Below are positions 33,897 through 42,451 of a stretch of DNA of 64,000 nt, piece after piece; within the stretch, counting starts at the first letter, position 1; each line of letters opens with the position of its first letter. Location: the NCBI GenBank assembly GCA_009379815.1, contig WHSY01000005.1, forward strand, positions 32,141-96,140, given 5' to 3'. The notes under the pieces are model-generated. The model saw nothing but the letters and a program-made list of their open reading frames with translations, was not told the DNA's origin and did not search any database. The DNA comes from Pseudonocardiaceae bacterium. Lineage in GTDB: Bacteria > Actinomycetota > Actinomycetes > Mycobacteriales > Pseudonocardiaceae. The translations under genes were made by a program, and so were the position numbers.

Positions 33897-34838
33897 ATGA
33901 CGCCCAGGATCGTCTCGCTGCTGCCGTCGGCGACGGAGATCGTCTGCCGCCTCGGCTTGCAGGACGCGCTGGTCGGCGTGACGCACGAGTGCGACCACCC
34001 GGATGGTGTCGCCGGCAAGCCCGCGCTGACCGCGAGCCGGATCGCGCACCAGACCATGAGCAGCGCCGAGATCGACCACGCCGTCCGCTCGCAGCTCGAC
34101 GGGCACGGCAGCATCTACGACCTGGACGAGACTCGACTGCGCGGGCTCGCACCGGATCTGATCCTGACCCAGGAGCTGTGCGAGGTGTGCGCGGTCAGCT
34201 ACCGCATCGTGGAGCAGGCGGCCCGCCGGCTGGACACCGAGGCCGCCGTCGTCTCGCTGGAGCCGAACACGATCTCCGACATCCTGGCCAACATCCGCAC
34301 CGTCGGGGAGCTGACCGGCGCGCAGGCCGAGGCCGACCGGGTCGTCGGACAGCTCCGCGCCCGGCTGGATGCGCTCGACGGCGTGTCCGCCGGCCTGACC
34401 CGCCGCCCACGCGCCCTGGTCCTCGAATGGCTCGAGCCGCCGTTCGCGCCGGGCCACTGGGTTCCCGAGCAGGTCGCGCACGCGGGCGGTGAGGCCTCGT
34501 TCGGGGCCGCCGGCGCCGATTCGCGCACCACGACCGCGGAGGAGATCCGGGCTTATGACCCGGAGGTGATCGTGCTCGCCCCGTGCGGCTTCGACATCGC
34601 CGACACCCTGCGGCAGCTGCCCCGGGCGCGGCTGCCGGACGGCTGGGCCGAGCTGCCGGCGGTGCGCGACGGCGACGTGTGGGCCGTCGACGCGACCTCG
34701 TACTTCAGCCGGCCCGGGCCGCGCATCGTGGACGGCGCGGAGATCCTCTCCCGCATCCTGCACCCGGAGGTGTTCGGCGAGCCGGAGCCGCACCAGGCGA
34801 CCCGGGTGGCGCCGCGCGGGACTGCCGCATCGGCGTGA
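33897..34838 (+). CDS. Cobalamin-binding/BtuF-like substrate-binding protein
   Basis: 313 residues of the periplasmic-binding fold for cobalamin and siderophores (TPRIVSLLPSATEIVCRLGL; LAPDLILTQELCEVCAVSY; DPEVIVLAPCGF). It has no clear signal peptide, as in a group of stand-alone cytosolic-looking homologues annotated cobalamin-binding protein. No permease or ATPase is adjacent. The 3' end abuts the sigma factor remnant on the other strand. Confidence 0.8.
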   Translation: MTPRIVSLLPSATEIVCRLGLQDALVGVTHECDHPDGVAGKPALTASRIAHQTMSSAEIDHAVRSQLDGHGSIYDLDETRLRGLAPDLILTQELCEVCAVSYRIVEQAARRLDTEAAVVSLEPNTISDILANIRTVGELTGAQAEADRVVGQLRARLDALDGVSAGLTRRPRALVLEWLEPPFAPGHWVPEQVAHAGGEASFGAAGADSRTTTAEEIRAYDPEVIVLAPCGFDIADTLRQLPRARLPDGWAELPAVRDGDVWAVDATSYFSRPGPRIVDGAEILSRILHPEVFGEPEPHQATRVAPRGTAASA

Positions 34839-34841
34839 ACC

Positions 34842-35131
34842 ATCAGACGCGGGATCCGGACCGCCTCGGCGTCCTCGCGGTCCCGGCGCGCCTGGTCACC
34901 GCGCAGCTGGTCGATCAAGCGGCGGGAGGCGACCCGGATCAGCCAGGACCGCGGCCCGTCCGGGATCCCGTCGGCCGGCCACTGCTGGGCGGCGGCCAGC
35001 AGCGCCTCCTGCACCGCATCCTCGGCCGCGTCGAAGTGGCCGTATCGGCGCACCAGCGCGCCGAGGACCTGCGGCGCCAGTTCGCGCAGCAGGTCCTCGA
35101 CGCCGGGCGGCTTCAGCCGCGACCGGCCCAC
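34842..35131 (-). pseudogene. Truncated ECF sigma factor (N-terminal region only)
   Basis: From GTG at 35131 the minus strand encodes VEDLLRELAPQVLGALVRR, YGHFDAAEDAVQEALLAAA and SWLIRVASRRLIDQLRGDQA, the region 2 of an ECF sigma factor of the large SigJ/YlaC-like group with a C-terminal extension. After DREDAEA the frame runs into antisense of the BtuF-like gene. Regions 4 and the extension, about 300 residues in relatives, are missing. A deletion has joined it tail to tail with the preceding gene. Confidence 0.7.
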
Positions 35132-35141
35132 ACTGTCCGGT

Positions 35142-36113
35142 GTGAATCGACGCGACGGGGACGGGCCACCGGATCTGGTGGCGCCCATGCTGGCGGCGGC
35201 TGGTGATCCTCCCCAGCACCCGGACGGCTGGGCGTTCGAGTTCAAGTGGGACGGCGTGCGCGCCATGGTCGCCACCGGTGCTGGTGGGGTGCGGACCCGC
35301 GGACGATCCGCACCCGACATCACGGCGAGTTACCCGGAGCTGCGTGCGCTGGCCGGACGGCGGCGGATGTTGCTCGACGGCGAGATCGTCGCCCTGGGCC
35401 CCGGCGGTCGCCCATCGTTCGCGCTGCTGCAGCGGCGGATGCACGTCGAGCGCCCCACCGCCGGGCTCCTGGCCGAGGCCCCGGTGCACTACGTCGTGTT
35501 CGACCTGCTGCACCTCGACGACGCCGCCCTGCTGACCGAGCCCTATCTGCGGCGCCGCGCGCTGCTCGCCGAGCTGGAGCTGCCCACCGGGGTGCTGGCC
35601 CCTCCCCACTTCACCGACGTCACGGGACCGGACATGCTCGCCGCCGCCCGTGCCGAGGACATGGAAGGCACGGTCGCCAAGCGCCTCGACTCGACCTACC
35701 GGCCCGGGGTGCGCTCGCACGCCTGGATCAAGACCGCGCTGCGGCATACCCAGGAGGTGGTGATCGCCGGCTGGACGCCCGGCACCGGCCGGCGCGCCGC
35801 GACCTTCGGGGCGCTGGTGCTCGGCGCGCACCGCGACGGGTTGCTGCGCCACATCGGCCAGGTCGGCACCGGGTTCGCCGATCGGGAGCTGGGTCAACTC
35901 CTGACGACGCTACGAGGGCTGGAGGTGGCGCAGTGCCCGCTGGACGGCGTGCCGCGGGAGGTCGCCCGCACCGCGCGGTGGGTGACGCCCCGGCTGGCCG
36001 GCGAGGTCGAGTACCGGCAGTGGACCGCGGAAGGGAGGTTGCGGGCGCCCTCCTGGCGCGGCCTGCGACCGGAACTGCAGCCCGGACAGGTCCACGCGCC
36101 ACCAGCACCGTAG
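35142..36113 (+). CDS. ATP-dependent DNA ligase (LigC-like)
   Basis: 323-residue ligase. Motif I is FEFKWDGVRA with the AMP-accepting lysine, motif III LLDGEIVAL, motif IV EGTVAKR and motif V WIKTALRHTQEVVIAGW. The C-terminal OB fold follows. It corresponds to the small LigC-type repair ligases of actinobacteria, which act with Ku/polymerase partners; none is adjacent. GTG start divergent to the sigma remnant with only 10 bases between. Confidence 0.85.
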   Translation: MNRRDGDGPPDLVAPMLAAAGDPPQHPDGWAFEFKWDGVRAMVATGAGGVRTRGRSAPDITASYPELRALAGRRRMLLDGEIVALGPGGRPSFALLQRRMHVERPTAGLLAEAPVHYVVFDLLHLDDAALLTEPYLRRRALLAELELPTGVLAPPHFTDVTGPDMLAAARAEDMEGTVAKRLDSTYRPGVRSHAWIKTALRHTQEVVIAGWTPGTGRRAATFGALVLGAHRDGLLRHIGQVGTGFADRELGQLLTTLRGLEVAQCPLDGVPREVARTARWVTPRLAGEVEYRQWTAEGRLRAPSWRGLRPELQPGQVHAPPAP

Positions 36114-36160
36114 CCGGTGTTGTGGTTATCCACGCCGCGCGCGCGTTGTGTGCGCCGCGT

Positions 36161-36176
36161 GCGCGTTGCAACGCGC
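36161..36176. repeat. 16-bp perfect palindrome
   Basis: GCGCGTTGCAACGCGC in the convergent gap between the DNA ligase and the CapA-like gene, inside an alternating CG-rich stretch (36136-36200). It may help terminate both genes. Confidence 0.4.
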
Positions 36177-36213
36177 GCGTATCGATGAACGGCGCGCGCG
36201 GGGAGCGGCGAAG

Positions 36214-37317
36214 TCACTGTCGCGCGAGGCGGAGCATCCCCTCGGCGAGGTCGATCCGCGATCCGAACGGGCGGCTGATTCGGTCGAGGGTGCTGCGTAG
36301 CTGTTCGGAATCCGCCGCTGAGGGGTGACGCAGCCGCATCCGGTGTGCCTGCAGCGGCGCCATCCGCAGCCGGGCGAGGGTGCCGGTATCCGGTTCCAGG
36401 GAGGCGAAGTACAGCAGCCGCAGGTCGTCCCGGTACTCGTGGTGGCCGCCGATGCCCTCGTAGTCGTCGACCAGGTCGCCGCAGCCGTACAGGATGAGCC
36501 TGCCCCGGTAGACCTCGATCGGGCGGGGGTGGTGCGAGGAGTGCCCGTGCACGACGTCTACGCCGCGGTCGACGAGCCGATGGGCGAACCGGACGTGATC
36601 CGCGGGCACGTGGTAGCCCCAGTTGGATCCCCAGTGGATGGAGGCCACGGTGATGTCCCCGGGCTGCTTCACCATTCGGTCGGCAACCGCGTCGGCAGTG
36701 GTGTCGGACAGATCGGGCAGGAAGTCGATGCCGGGCCGGTCCGAGGTGGCGGCCCAGTTCGTCGGGATGCCGCTGGAGCGCGTCCCGAACGAGAAGATCC
36801 CGACCCGGTGGCCACCGTCGACGGCGACCATCGCGGGTCGTGCGGCCTCGCTGGTGTCACGTCCCGCACCCGTCGGCCGTGTGCCTGCCGCGGCCAGCAC
36901 GTCGAGCGTCTCCCCGAGTCCCCGGTAGCCGAAGTCGAGCACATGGTTGTTGGCCAGCGCGCAGGCGTCCGGTCGGGCCGCAGCCAGGCAGGCGGCGTTG
37001 TCCGGGCTCATCCGGTAATGCACCCGCTTCCCGGCGGCGACGTCGTCGCTTCGCGTGACGGCCGTTTCCAGGTTGATCAGCCGCACGTCAGGGGCCACCC
37101 CGTCCAGCGTCTCCAGGGCATCTCCCCAGGGCCAGGAGACGTCGACGGGGTAAGCGATCGGACCGTTGACCGCCTCCGCCAGCTCGACGTAGGTCCGGGC
37201 GTCCCGGACGTGCGTCTCCCACAGGCGCGGGTCGCCGGGGCGCGGAAGGATCTGGTCGACGCCGCGGCCCGTCATCACATCGCCGGACAGGAACACCGTC
37301 ACGAGCCCATGCCGCAC
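36214..37317 (-). CDS. CapA family protein (poly-gamma-glutamate synthesis/metallophosphatase-like)
   Basis: 367-residue protein of the CapA/PgsA group with a calcineurin-like core: FLSGDVMTGRGVDQIL at the start, LINLETAVT, ALANNHVLDFGYRGL, SIHWGSNWGYHVP and HGHSSHHPRPIEVYRGRLILYGCGD. These supply the metal-binding Asp, Asn and His residues. No signal peptide is seen. GTG at 37317 is chosen because homology begins immediately (VTVFLSGD); the longer ORF upstream overlaps the divergent gene. Function in this organism is unknown. Confidence 0.82.
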   Translation of the reverse strand: MRHGLVTVFLSGDVMTGRGVDQILPRPGDPRLWETHVRDARTYVELAEAVNGPIAYPVDVSWPWGDALETLDGVAPDVRLINLETAVTRSDDVAAGKRVHYRMSPDNAACLAAARPDACALANNHVLDFGYRGLGETLDVLAAAGTRPTGAGRDTSEAARPAMVAVDGGHRVGIFSFGTRSSGIPTNWAATSDRPGIDFLPDLSDTTADAVADRMVKQPGDITVASIHWGSNWGYHVPADHVRFAHRLVDRGVDVVHGHSSHHPRPIEVYRGRLILYGCGDLVDDYEGIGGHHEYRDDLRLLYFASLEPDTGTLARLRMAPLQAHRMRLRHPSAADSEQLRSTLDRISRPFGSRIDLAEGMLRLARQ

Positions 37318-37435
37318 GACTTCACCGTAGTTCGCCCGGGTCCCGAACGTCCCCGCGGCGGGCCGCCGGACGAAGTTATCCACAGCCTCGCGAACGGCGC
37401 GACGCGACAGGCCGGCGTCTGGTCGACTTCGTCGC

Positions 37436-37849
37436 ATGACAACTCCGAACTTCGCCGATGCACCGCCGCTGCTCACCGACGCCGACGTGGTGCTGCGAGT
37501 CGAGCAGCTGGTCGGCCCCGCCGCGGCCGACCGCACACTCTGGATCATGTGGGTCGACGGCGACGGCCGGCAGGCGCCGGTCGTCATGCCGGTCGAAGAT
37601 CTCCCGCGCCGCCCCGAATCCGACATGCTCGACGGGCTCGCAGCCGTGCTCGGCGGGCTGCGCGACGAGCTCGTCACCGACCTGGGCTCCGGCTCGGTCA
37701 TCCTCACGCTCGAGCGCCTCGGGCCCGACCGCGTGTCGCCCGACGACCGCACCTGGGTCGACGCGCTGGCCACCAGCTGCGAGCGGGCCGAGATGGGGCT
37801 GCGCGGGGTGTTCCTGAGCACCAGAGGCGGTGTCCGGCGCATGCGGTGA
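37436..37849 (+). CDS. Hypothetical protein, 137 aa
   Basis: Soluble acidic alpha/beta protein, divergent from the CapA-like gene. Features seen: LWIMWVDGDGRQAPVVMPVEDLP and DLGSGSVILTLERLG, giving alternating strands and helices, with no known motif. The pattern resembles actinobacterial proteins of unknown function that occur near Xre-type genes. The following 295 bases up to 38144 contain no gene that I can support. Confidence 0.65.
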   Translation: MTTPNFADAPPLLTDADVVLRVEQLVGPAAADRTLWIMWVDGDGRQAPVVMPVEDLPRRPESDMLDGLAAVLGGLRDELVTDLGSGSVILTLERLGPDRVSPDDRTWVDALATSCERAEMGLRGVFLSTRGGVRRMR

Positions 37850-38144
37850 ACTCCGGGCACCGCCGGCATCACGCCCGCTCATTGCCGCCGTACGACGAGG
37901 ACGGCCGAGTCGACGTGCGGGGGCGGCCGGAAGGCGCGGCGCGGCAGCGAACGGCCGCGGCGAACGTCCCACCGGTCAACCCAACGCCCTGCCCCGGGGG
38001 CGCAGCCGTCGGTGTAGCGGCGGACCGAGTTTCGGGTGCGCGAGCCGCGTCATGGCGCGCTCCCGCGTCAAGCTCGTGCCATCTCCGCCCTTCGGATGAC
38101 CCGATACGACAGTCATCCTGCGTCATGCGCGTCGTTAGTCGAGC

Positions 38145-39068
38145 ATGACCGCACCGCTCGACGGGGACCGGCCGTACAGTCGCCGTGACTTCCTCATCCG
38201 CGCCGGGGTCGTCGGTGCCGTGGTGGCCGTGGGAGGTGCCGGAGTCCGCACCGCGCGGGCCGGGCCCGTCGACGATCTGCCGCTGGAGACGGCCCGGGAG
38301 GCGACGCAGCGGCTCGCCCGCGACACGATCCGTGGGCTGGTCGTCCTCACGGTGCCCAGCGACGATCCGTACTCGCGCGCCCAGGGCGTGACCAGCCCGA
38401 CGCCTGGCGCCATCCAGACGAAGGGCGACGAGGTGCTGCTGGAGGGGCTGGACAACTTCCTTCCCATCCCGGATCGGATGGCGAGCGAGCTCGCGGCGGC
38501 GTTCGCGACGGGCGTGTCCCACTCCCCGTTGCCCGACGACCTGCTGGGGCCGCTCGCCGCCCAGGGGGAGTCGGGCGCCGCGCGGCTCGACGACGCGCTC
38601 GAGGTCCTCGTGCACAACGACGAGGCCATTCCGCTGTCGCTGCTGGTCGCGATGTTGCTCAACTTCGAGGCGAGCCTGGTCGACCCGCGCTCACCGGCGG
38701 GCCCGTTCCCCGCCTCGCCCTTTGCGAACCTGAGCGCGGCCGACAAGGCCGAGGTCTTCCGGCGGCTCGAGCAGCCCCAGCCCGAGCTCGTCGCACTGAT
38801 CGACTCGAGGCTTCCCGAGCCCGGGAAGGAGTCCGTCTCCGGCACCATCCAGTACGTTGCCGGCACCCTGCTCGAGTTCAACGGCTTCGTCGCCTACACC
38901 GAGTTCGGCGTGTTCGACCGGGAACGACTCGTCGCAACCGAGCGGCCGATCAGCTGGGACATCTCGAACTACCTGCCCGGGCGCCGGACGCCGGTCGACG
39001 GTCGGGACGAGCTTCTCGGCTACTACCAGGGACGGCGCGAGGTCGACACCGCCCCGGAGTTCCGGTAG
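38145..39068 (+). CDS. Tat-exported accessory subunit of a GMC-type dehydrogenase (gluconate dehydrogenase subunit 3-like)
   Basis: 307 residues with a twin-arginine signal (SRRDFLIRAGVVGAVVAVGG, residues 12-31) and a probable cleavage after ARA. The mature part is alpha-helical and lacks cofactor motifs. The next gene encodes an FAD-GMC oxidoreductase without its own signal, so this protein probably carries it out of the cell as a hitchhiker complex, as gluconate and FAD-glucose dehydrogenases do. The role is inferred from order and signal type. Confidence 0.7.
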   Translation: MTAPLDGDRPYSRRDFLIRAGVVGAVVAVGGAGVRTARAGPVDDLPLETAREATQRLARDTIRGLVVLTVPSDDPYSRAQGVTSPTPGAIQTKGDEVLLEGLDNFLPIPDRMASELAAAFATGVSHSPLPDDLLGPLAAQGESGAARLDDALEVLVHNDEAIPLSLLVAMLLNFEASLVDPRSPAGPFPASPFANLSAADKAEVFRRLEQPQPELVALIDSRLPEPGKESVSGTIQYVAGTLLEFNGFVAYTEFGVFDRERLVATERPISWDISNYLPGRRTPVDGRDELLGYYQGRREVDTAPEFR

Positions 39069-39101
39069 CAGCCCGAGCCGACGAGCTACGGAAGGATCCC
39101 C

Positions 39102-40874
39102 ATGCGTGACGTGATCGTGATCGGTGCGGGCGGCGGCGGCCCGGTGGCGGCCAAGGAGCTGGCCGCGCGGGGGCTGGACGTCCTCGTGCTGGAGGGCGGA
39201 CCGCACTACACCGACCCCGAGAACCAGTGGTCGCGCTACGAGAACGACGCCAACAACATCCTCGACGGGTACTTCCGCGTCGGCCCCTCGGAGCGCTTCG
39301 ACAAGCCGGCCTGGTTCCGCGAGCTGCCGCAGAACTCGTTCCTCTGGCAGCTCGCGGGGGTGGGGGGAACCACCCAGCACTACTACGGCAACAACCCCCG
39401 CGCGATGCCCGGCGTGTTCACGGGCTACGACGGGCCCGACCGTGACGCCTACGACAGTGCGCACCGCTTCCCCTTCACCTACCGTGAGATGATCCCCTAC
39501 TTCGAGTGGGTGGAGGCGACCCTGCCGGTGCAGACGGCTGCGATGGGGACCAAGGAGTCGGTCTACTTCCGCGGCGCCGAGGGCATCGGCCTGCCGGTGA
39601 ACACGACGAAGGACGTCACCCGCGACTCCTTCCGACCGCAGGAGAACGCCATCCTGCAGCCCGGCGGCAACGCCGGGACGACCAGCGACCCGCAGCAGCT
39701 GCTCTACCCGAACGCCACCGGCTGCACCTTCTGCGGTTACTGCTTCCAGGGCTGCTTCGAACCGCGCCGCGCGCCGCGCAACCTCAAGGCGAAGCGCTCG
39801 ACCGACAACTCCTACGTCCCGATGATGCTGACCGCCGACCGGTGGGCCCCGGGAGGCCGGCCGGTCACCCTGATCGCCGATGCGTACGTCACCCGGATCC
39901 ACACCGAGCAGCGGGACGGCGAGACGGTGGCGGGCGGGGTGACCTGGCGCGACACTCGCAGCGGCGACGAGCACACCGAGGATGCCGAGGTCGTCATCAT
40001 GGCGGGCGGCTGTACCGAGGACCCCCGGCTGTGGCTCAACAGCGGCCTGCCCAACCCGAACGGGTGGGTCGGCCGCGGGTACACCGACCACTTCTTCGAC
40101 TGGGTTGTCGGGGTCTTCGACGAGTACACCGGCAACTCGGCCGGGGTGGGCTCGTCGGCGCGGTGCGACTACCCCGGTCGCGGCGGGCTCGAGCAGGTCG
40201 GCCTGCCGCCCGCGCTGCAGGGCTTCTCGATGGGGCTGTCCGCGAGCGGTGTCCGGGGCTACTACGACAACGGCCGCGGCCCGACCGGGCCCTGGGACGG
40301 CAAGGCCGGCAGGCCGGTCGGACCCGAACTCAAGGAGATGCTCGCCGACATCGACCGGCTCGTGAACATCCTGGTGCTCACCGACGACGACGTGGAGCCG
40401 GACAACCGGGTGGTCCGCTCGGCCTTCCCCGCCGACTCGAACGGACCCATCCCCAAGGTCATCTTCAACGGGCGGAACCGTAGCCGACGGACGCAGCGCA
40501 ATCGGGAGTTCCTCGCCAGCGAGGCCGCGCGGCTGCTGCGTGCCGCCGGGGCGACGAAGGTCATCCGGCTGGACTGGGCGCCGCTGCTGCTGCACGTGCA
40601 GTCGAGCATGCGGATGGGGATCAGCGAGGATGACTCGGTACTCGACGAGACCGCCGAGGCCCGTTTCGTCAAGCGCCTCTACGTTGCCGACAACGCGGCG
40701 CTGGCGAACTCGCTCGGGGGCCCCAACCCGACGCTGACCTCCCAGGCGCTCGCGACCCGGACCGCGGAGAAGATCTTCCAGAAGTACTTCGGCGGCGACG
40801 CCTTCGTCGGCCGGGAGAGCCCGATGTCCTCGATCGACGACCGCGTCACCGAGGGCGTGCTCGCTGCCCGCTAA
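39102..40874 (+). CDS. GMC family FAD oxidoreductase with a ferredoxin-like cysteine cluster
   Basis: 590 residues. FAD loop VIGAGGGGPVAAKELAARG, LAGVGGTTQHYYGNN, and a C-terminal GMC signature with the active His in LLHVQSSMRMG and Asn/His region LANSLGGPNPTLTSQ. Residues 208-218 read CTFCGYCFQGC, a C-x2-C-x2-C-x3-C cluster placed where the alpha subunits of bacterial FAD-glucose dehydrogenases bind an Fe-S centre. This suggests electron transfer to a membrane carrier rather than O2. It follows the Tat subunit by 33 bases with GGAAGG before the ATG. Substrate is probably a sugar or alcohol. Confidence 0.85.
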   Translation: MRDVIVIGAGGGGPVAAKELAARGLDVLVLEGGPHYTDPENQWSRYENDANNILDGYFRVGPSERFDKPAWFRELPQNSFLWQLAGVGGTTQHYYGNNPRAMPGVFTGYDGPDRDAYDSAHRFPFTYREMIPYFEWVEATLPVQTAAMGTKESVYFRGAEGIGLPVNTTKDVTRDSFRPQENAILQPGGNAGTTSDPQQLLYPNATGCTFCGYCFQGCFEPRRAPRNLKAKRSTDNSYVPMMLTADRWAPGGRPVTLIADAYVTRIHTEQRDGETVAGGVTWRDTRSGDEHTEDAEVVIMAGGCTEDPRLWLNSGLPNPNGWVGRGYTDHFFDWVVGVFDEYTGNSAGVGSSARCDYPGRGGLEQVGLPPALQGFSMGLSASGVRGYYDNGRGPTGPWDGKAGRPVGPELKEMLADIDRLVNILVLTDDDVEPDNRVVRSAFPADSNGPIPKVIFNGRNRSRRTQRNREFLASEAARLLRAAGATKVIRLDWAPLLLHVQSSMRMGISEDDSVLDETAEARFVKRLYVADNAALANSLGGPNPTLTSQALATRTAEKIFQKYFGGDAFVGRESPMSSIDDRVTEGVLAAR

Positions 40875-41000
40875 GCGGCGACAGGCTCGGTGTGCAGTAC
40901 CGGGGTGCCCGGTTCGTCATCGCCATCCCCTCGGCACTCGTCGGTCTCTGTCGCCCGGTCACGCGGCCTGTGTCCTGCCCGCGGCCTTGCGTGCCTGCTG

Positions 41001-41462
41001 TTACCGGGGGCCGAGCAGTTGCAGTGGCGTCTGGTAGGTGCTGTGTGCGCCGTCCTGCTCGATGATGTAGACGTTTTCCATGTGGCAGGGTCCCAGCTCC
41101 CCACCGAAGTACAGGCAGTCAAGGCTCAGCACCATGTTCTGCTCGATCTCGAACCCGGCGGCGCCGGCGCGGCCCTGGGCGGGGAATGCGAAGGGGAACT
41201 CCAGCGTCATGTGTCCGATGCCGTGGGCGAGCACGAGTAGCTTGTCCGGGACCGGGATGCCGGCCGACTCCAGATGCCGGTGCGCGATCCGAGGCAGGTC
41301 GCCGGTGAACGCACCGGGTCGCATGGCGTCGACCATCATCTCGAACGCATCCCGGAGGGTGTCGTGCAAGTGCTGGTACGCGGGGCTGGGCGGTCCGATC
41401 GTGGCGGTGCGGTTGATATCGATCCAGATGTCCTCACATGTGCCCTGGGTTTCGAGGATCAC
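41001..41462 (-). CDS. M24 metallopeptidase, C-terminal half (split from the upstream frame)
   Basis: 153 residues covering the end of the pita-bread domain of an M24 aminopeptidase/Xaa-Pro dipeptidase. It supplies metal-ligand segments IWIDINRTATIG, LVLAHGIGHMTLE, EIEQNMVLSLD and CHMENVYII. The GTG at 41462 overlaps the TGA of the upstream half (GTGA). Together the two frames make one normal-length M24 protein, so this is probably a one-base frameshift rather than two subunits. Confidence 0.7.
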   Translation of the reverse strand: MILETQGTCEDIWIDINRTATIGPPSPAYQHLHDTLRDAFEMMVDAMRPGAFTGDLPRIAHRHLESAGIPVPDKLLVLAHGIGHMTLEFPFAFPAQGRAGAAGFEIEQNMVLSLDCLYFGGELGPCHMENVYIIEQDGAHSTYQTPLQLLGPR

Positions 41463-42259
41463 GACTTGCCCTGCTCCAAGGGCCGGTCGTGGCGCGTGCG
41501 GAACAGCTCGGGCAAGAACGCGCCGCGAAACGTGCCACCGAACAGCATCGCGCCCTCGTCGACCGGCGTGGCGTCCATCCGGACCATGGCGTCGGCGACC
41601 GCGTACTGCACCTCATTCCACGTGACCCCGGGCCGCAGCGCCTCGGCCGCAGCCGCCAACGCCCTGTCACCGACACGGCCGACTCGCCGGAACGCGTCCA
41701 GTTCGGACTCGGTCTTGACCAGTCGCGACCGGATCAACAGCTCCAGTGCGTCAACCCCACCGAACCGCATCCCCGTGTCGGTCAACCGCTGCATGACCCG
41801 CAGATCGTCGAAACCGATCCGCGCATCGGCCAACCCGTGGTCGCCCAACGCGGCGCGGGCGGAAGCCAGGACGTCGGGCTCGCACTTACCCCGAACCCGC
41901 TCCCCGTACAGCGCCATGGATTCCCGACCGATGGTGCTGGCCGCCGCCGCCGGATCCTCGGAACGCATGACCTCACAGAAGTTGATCATGTCGAAGACGC
42001 GGATCTCGTTCGCGCGATCCGGGTGGCCAGCCTCGTCCTGCACCATGAGCAGCGCCAAGTTCGCCTCGGGCAAACTCAGGATCACCGGCTTGCCAGGATC
42101 AGCGGGAACCACCGCCGCCGACAACGGTTCGTGCAGCTGCCAACGCTCCAGCACGGATCGGTAGCCGGTTGCGTAGAGCACGTTGTGCGGCGTCGTCAGC
42201 ACCACCGCATCCATGCCCTCGTCCGCCATGAGCCTGCGCAGTCGTGCGACACGTTCCAT
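41459..42259 (-). CDS. M24 metallopeptidase, N-terminal half (frame ends early)
   Basis: 266 residues from ATG 42259 (GGAGG upstream). It contains the creatinase-type N-terminal domain (RLRRLMADEGMDAVVLTTPH; YATGYRSVLERWQ) and the first helices of the catalytic domain (RSRLVKTESELDAFRRVGR; GVTWNEVQYAVADAM). It stops after RPLEQGKS, exactly before the next strand VILETQ encoded in the neighbouring frame. It lacks the metal ligands and would be inactive alone unless the downstream half associates. Confidence 0.7.
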   Translation of the reverse strand: MERVARLRRLMADEGMDAVVLTTPHNVLYATGYRSVLERWQLHEPLSAAVVPADPGKPVILSLPEANLALLMVQDEAGHPDRANEIRVFDMINFCEVMRSEDPAAAASTIGRESMALYGERVRGKCEPDVLASARAALGDHGLADARIGFDDLRVMQRLTDTGMRFGGVDALELLIRSRLVKTESELDAFRRVGRVGDRALAAAAEALRPGVTWNEVQYAVADAMVRMDATPVDEGAMLFGGTFRGAFLPELFRTRHDRPLEQGKS

Positions 42260-42415
42260 GCTGCTTCCTCCCGCCTCTCGGTGCCCCGACGCTGGACCTG
42301 CCGCAGTCATCTACCAGCTGATCAGGTGCATGTCAAACGGTAGTTAGGTGCTCTGGATGAGACCCCGCCCCGGATGGAGGTCAGTGCGAGCGATCGCGTC
42401 ACCGATCAACCCAGT

Positions 42416-42451
42416 ACTGCAAAGCATCCTGGTTTCGCTATACTTTGCAGT
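42416..42451. promoter_or_regulatory. Inverted repeat operator and promoter of the first abiE operon
   Basis: ACTGCAAAG (42416-42424) and CTTTGCAGT (42443-42451) form a perfect inverted repeat spaced by 18 bases. TATACT at 42439-42444 is a good -10 element, and the right arm ends at the base before the GTG start. AbiEi proteins of type IV systems repress their own operon by binding such paired repeats. Confidence 0.65.

Noticed and set aside
37850..38144. Possible gene in the gap before the Tat protein
   Set aside because: Short frames in both directions have no ribosome site, no domain and mixed third-position bias.
42374..42451. Longer N-terminus for the first AbiEi from ATG 42374
   Set aside because: Those codons cover the -10 element and the inverted repeat, and family similarity starts after the GTG at 42452.
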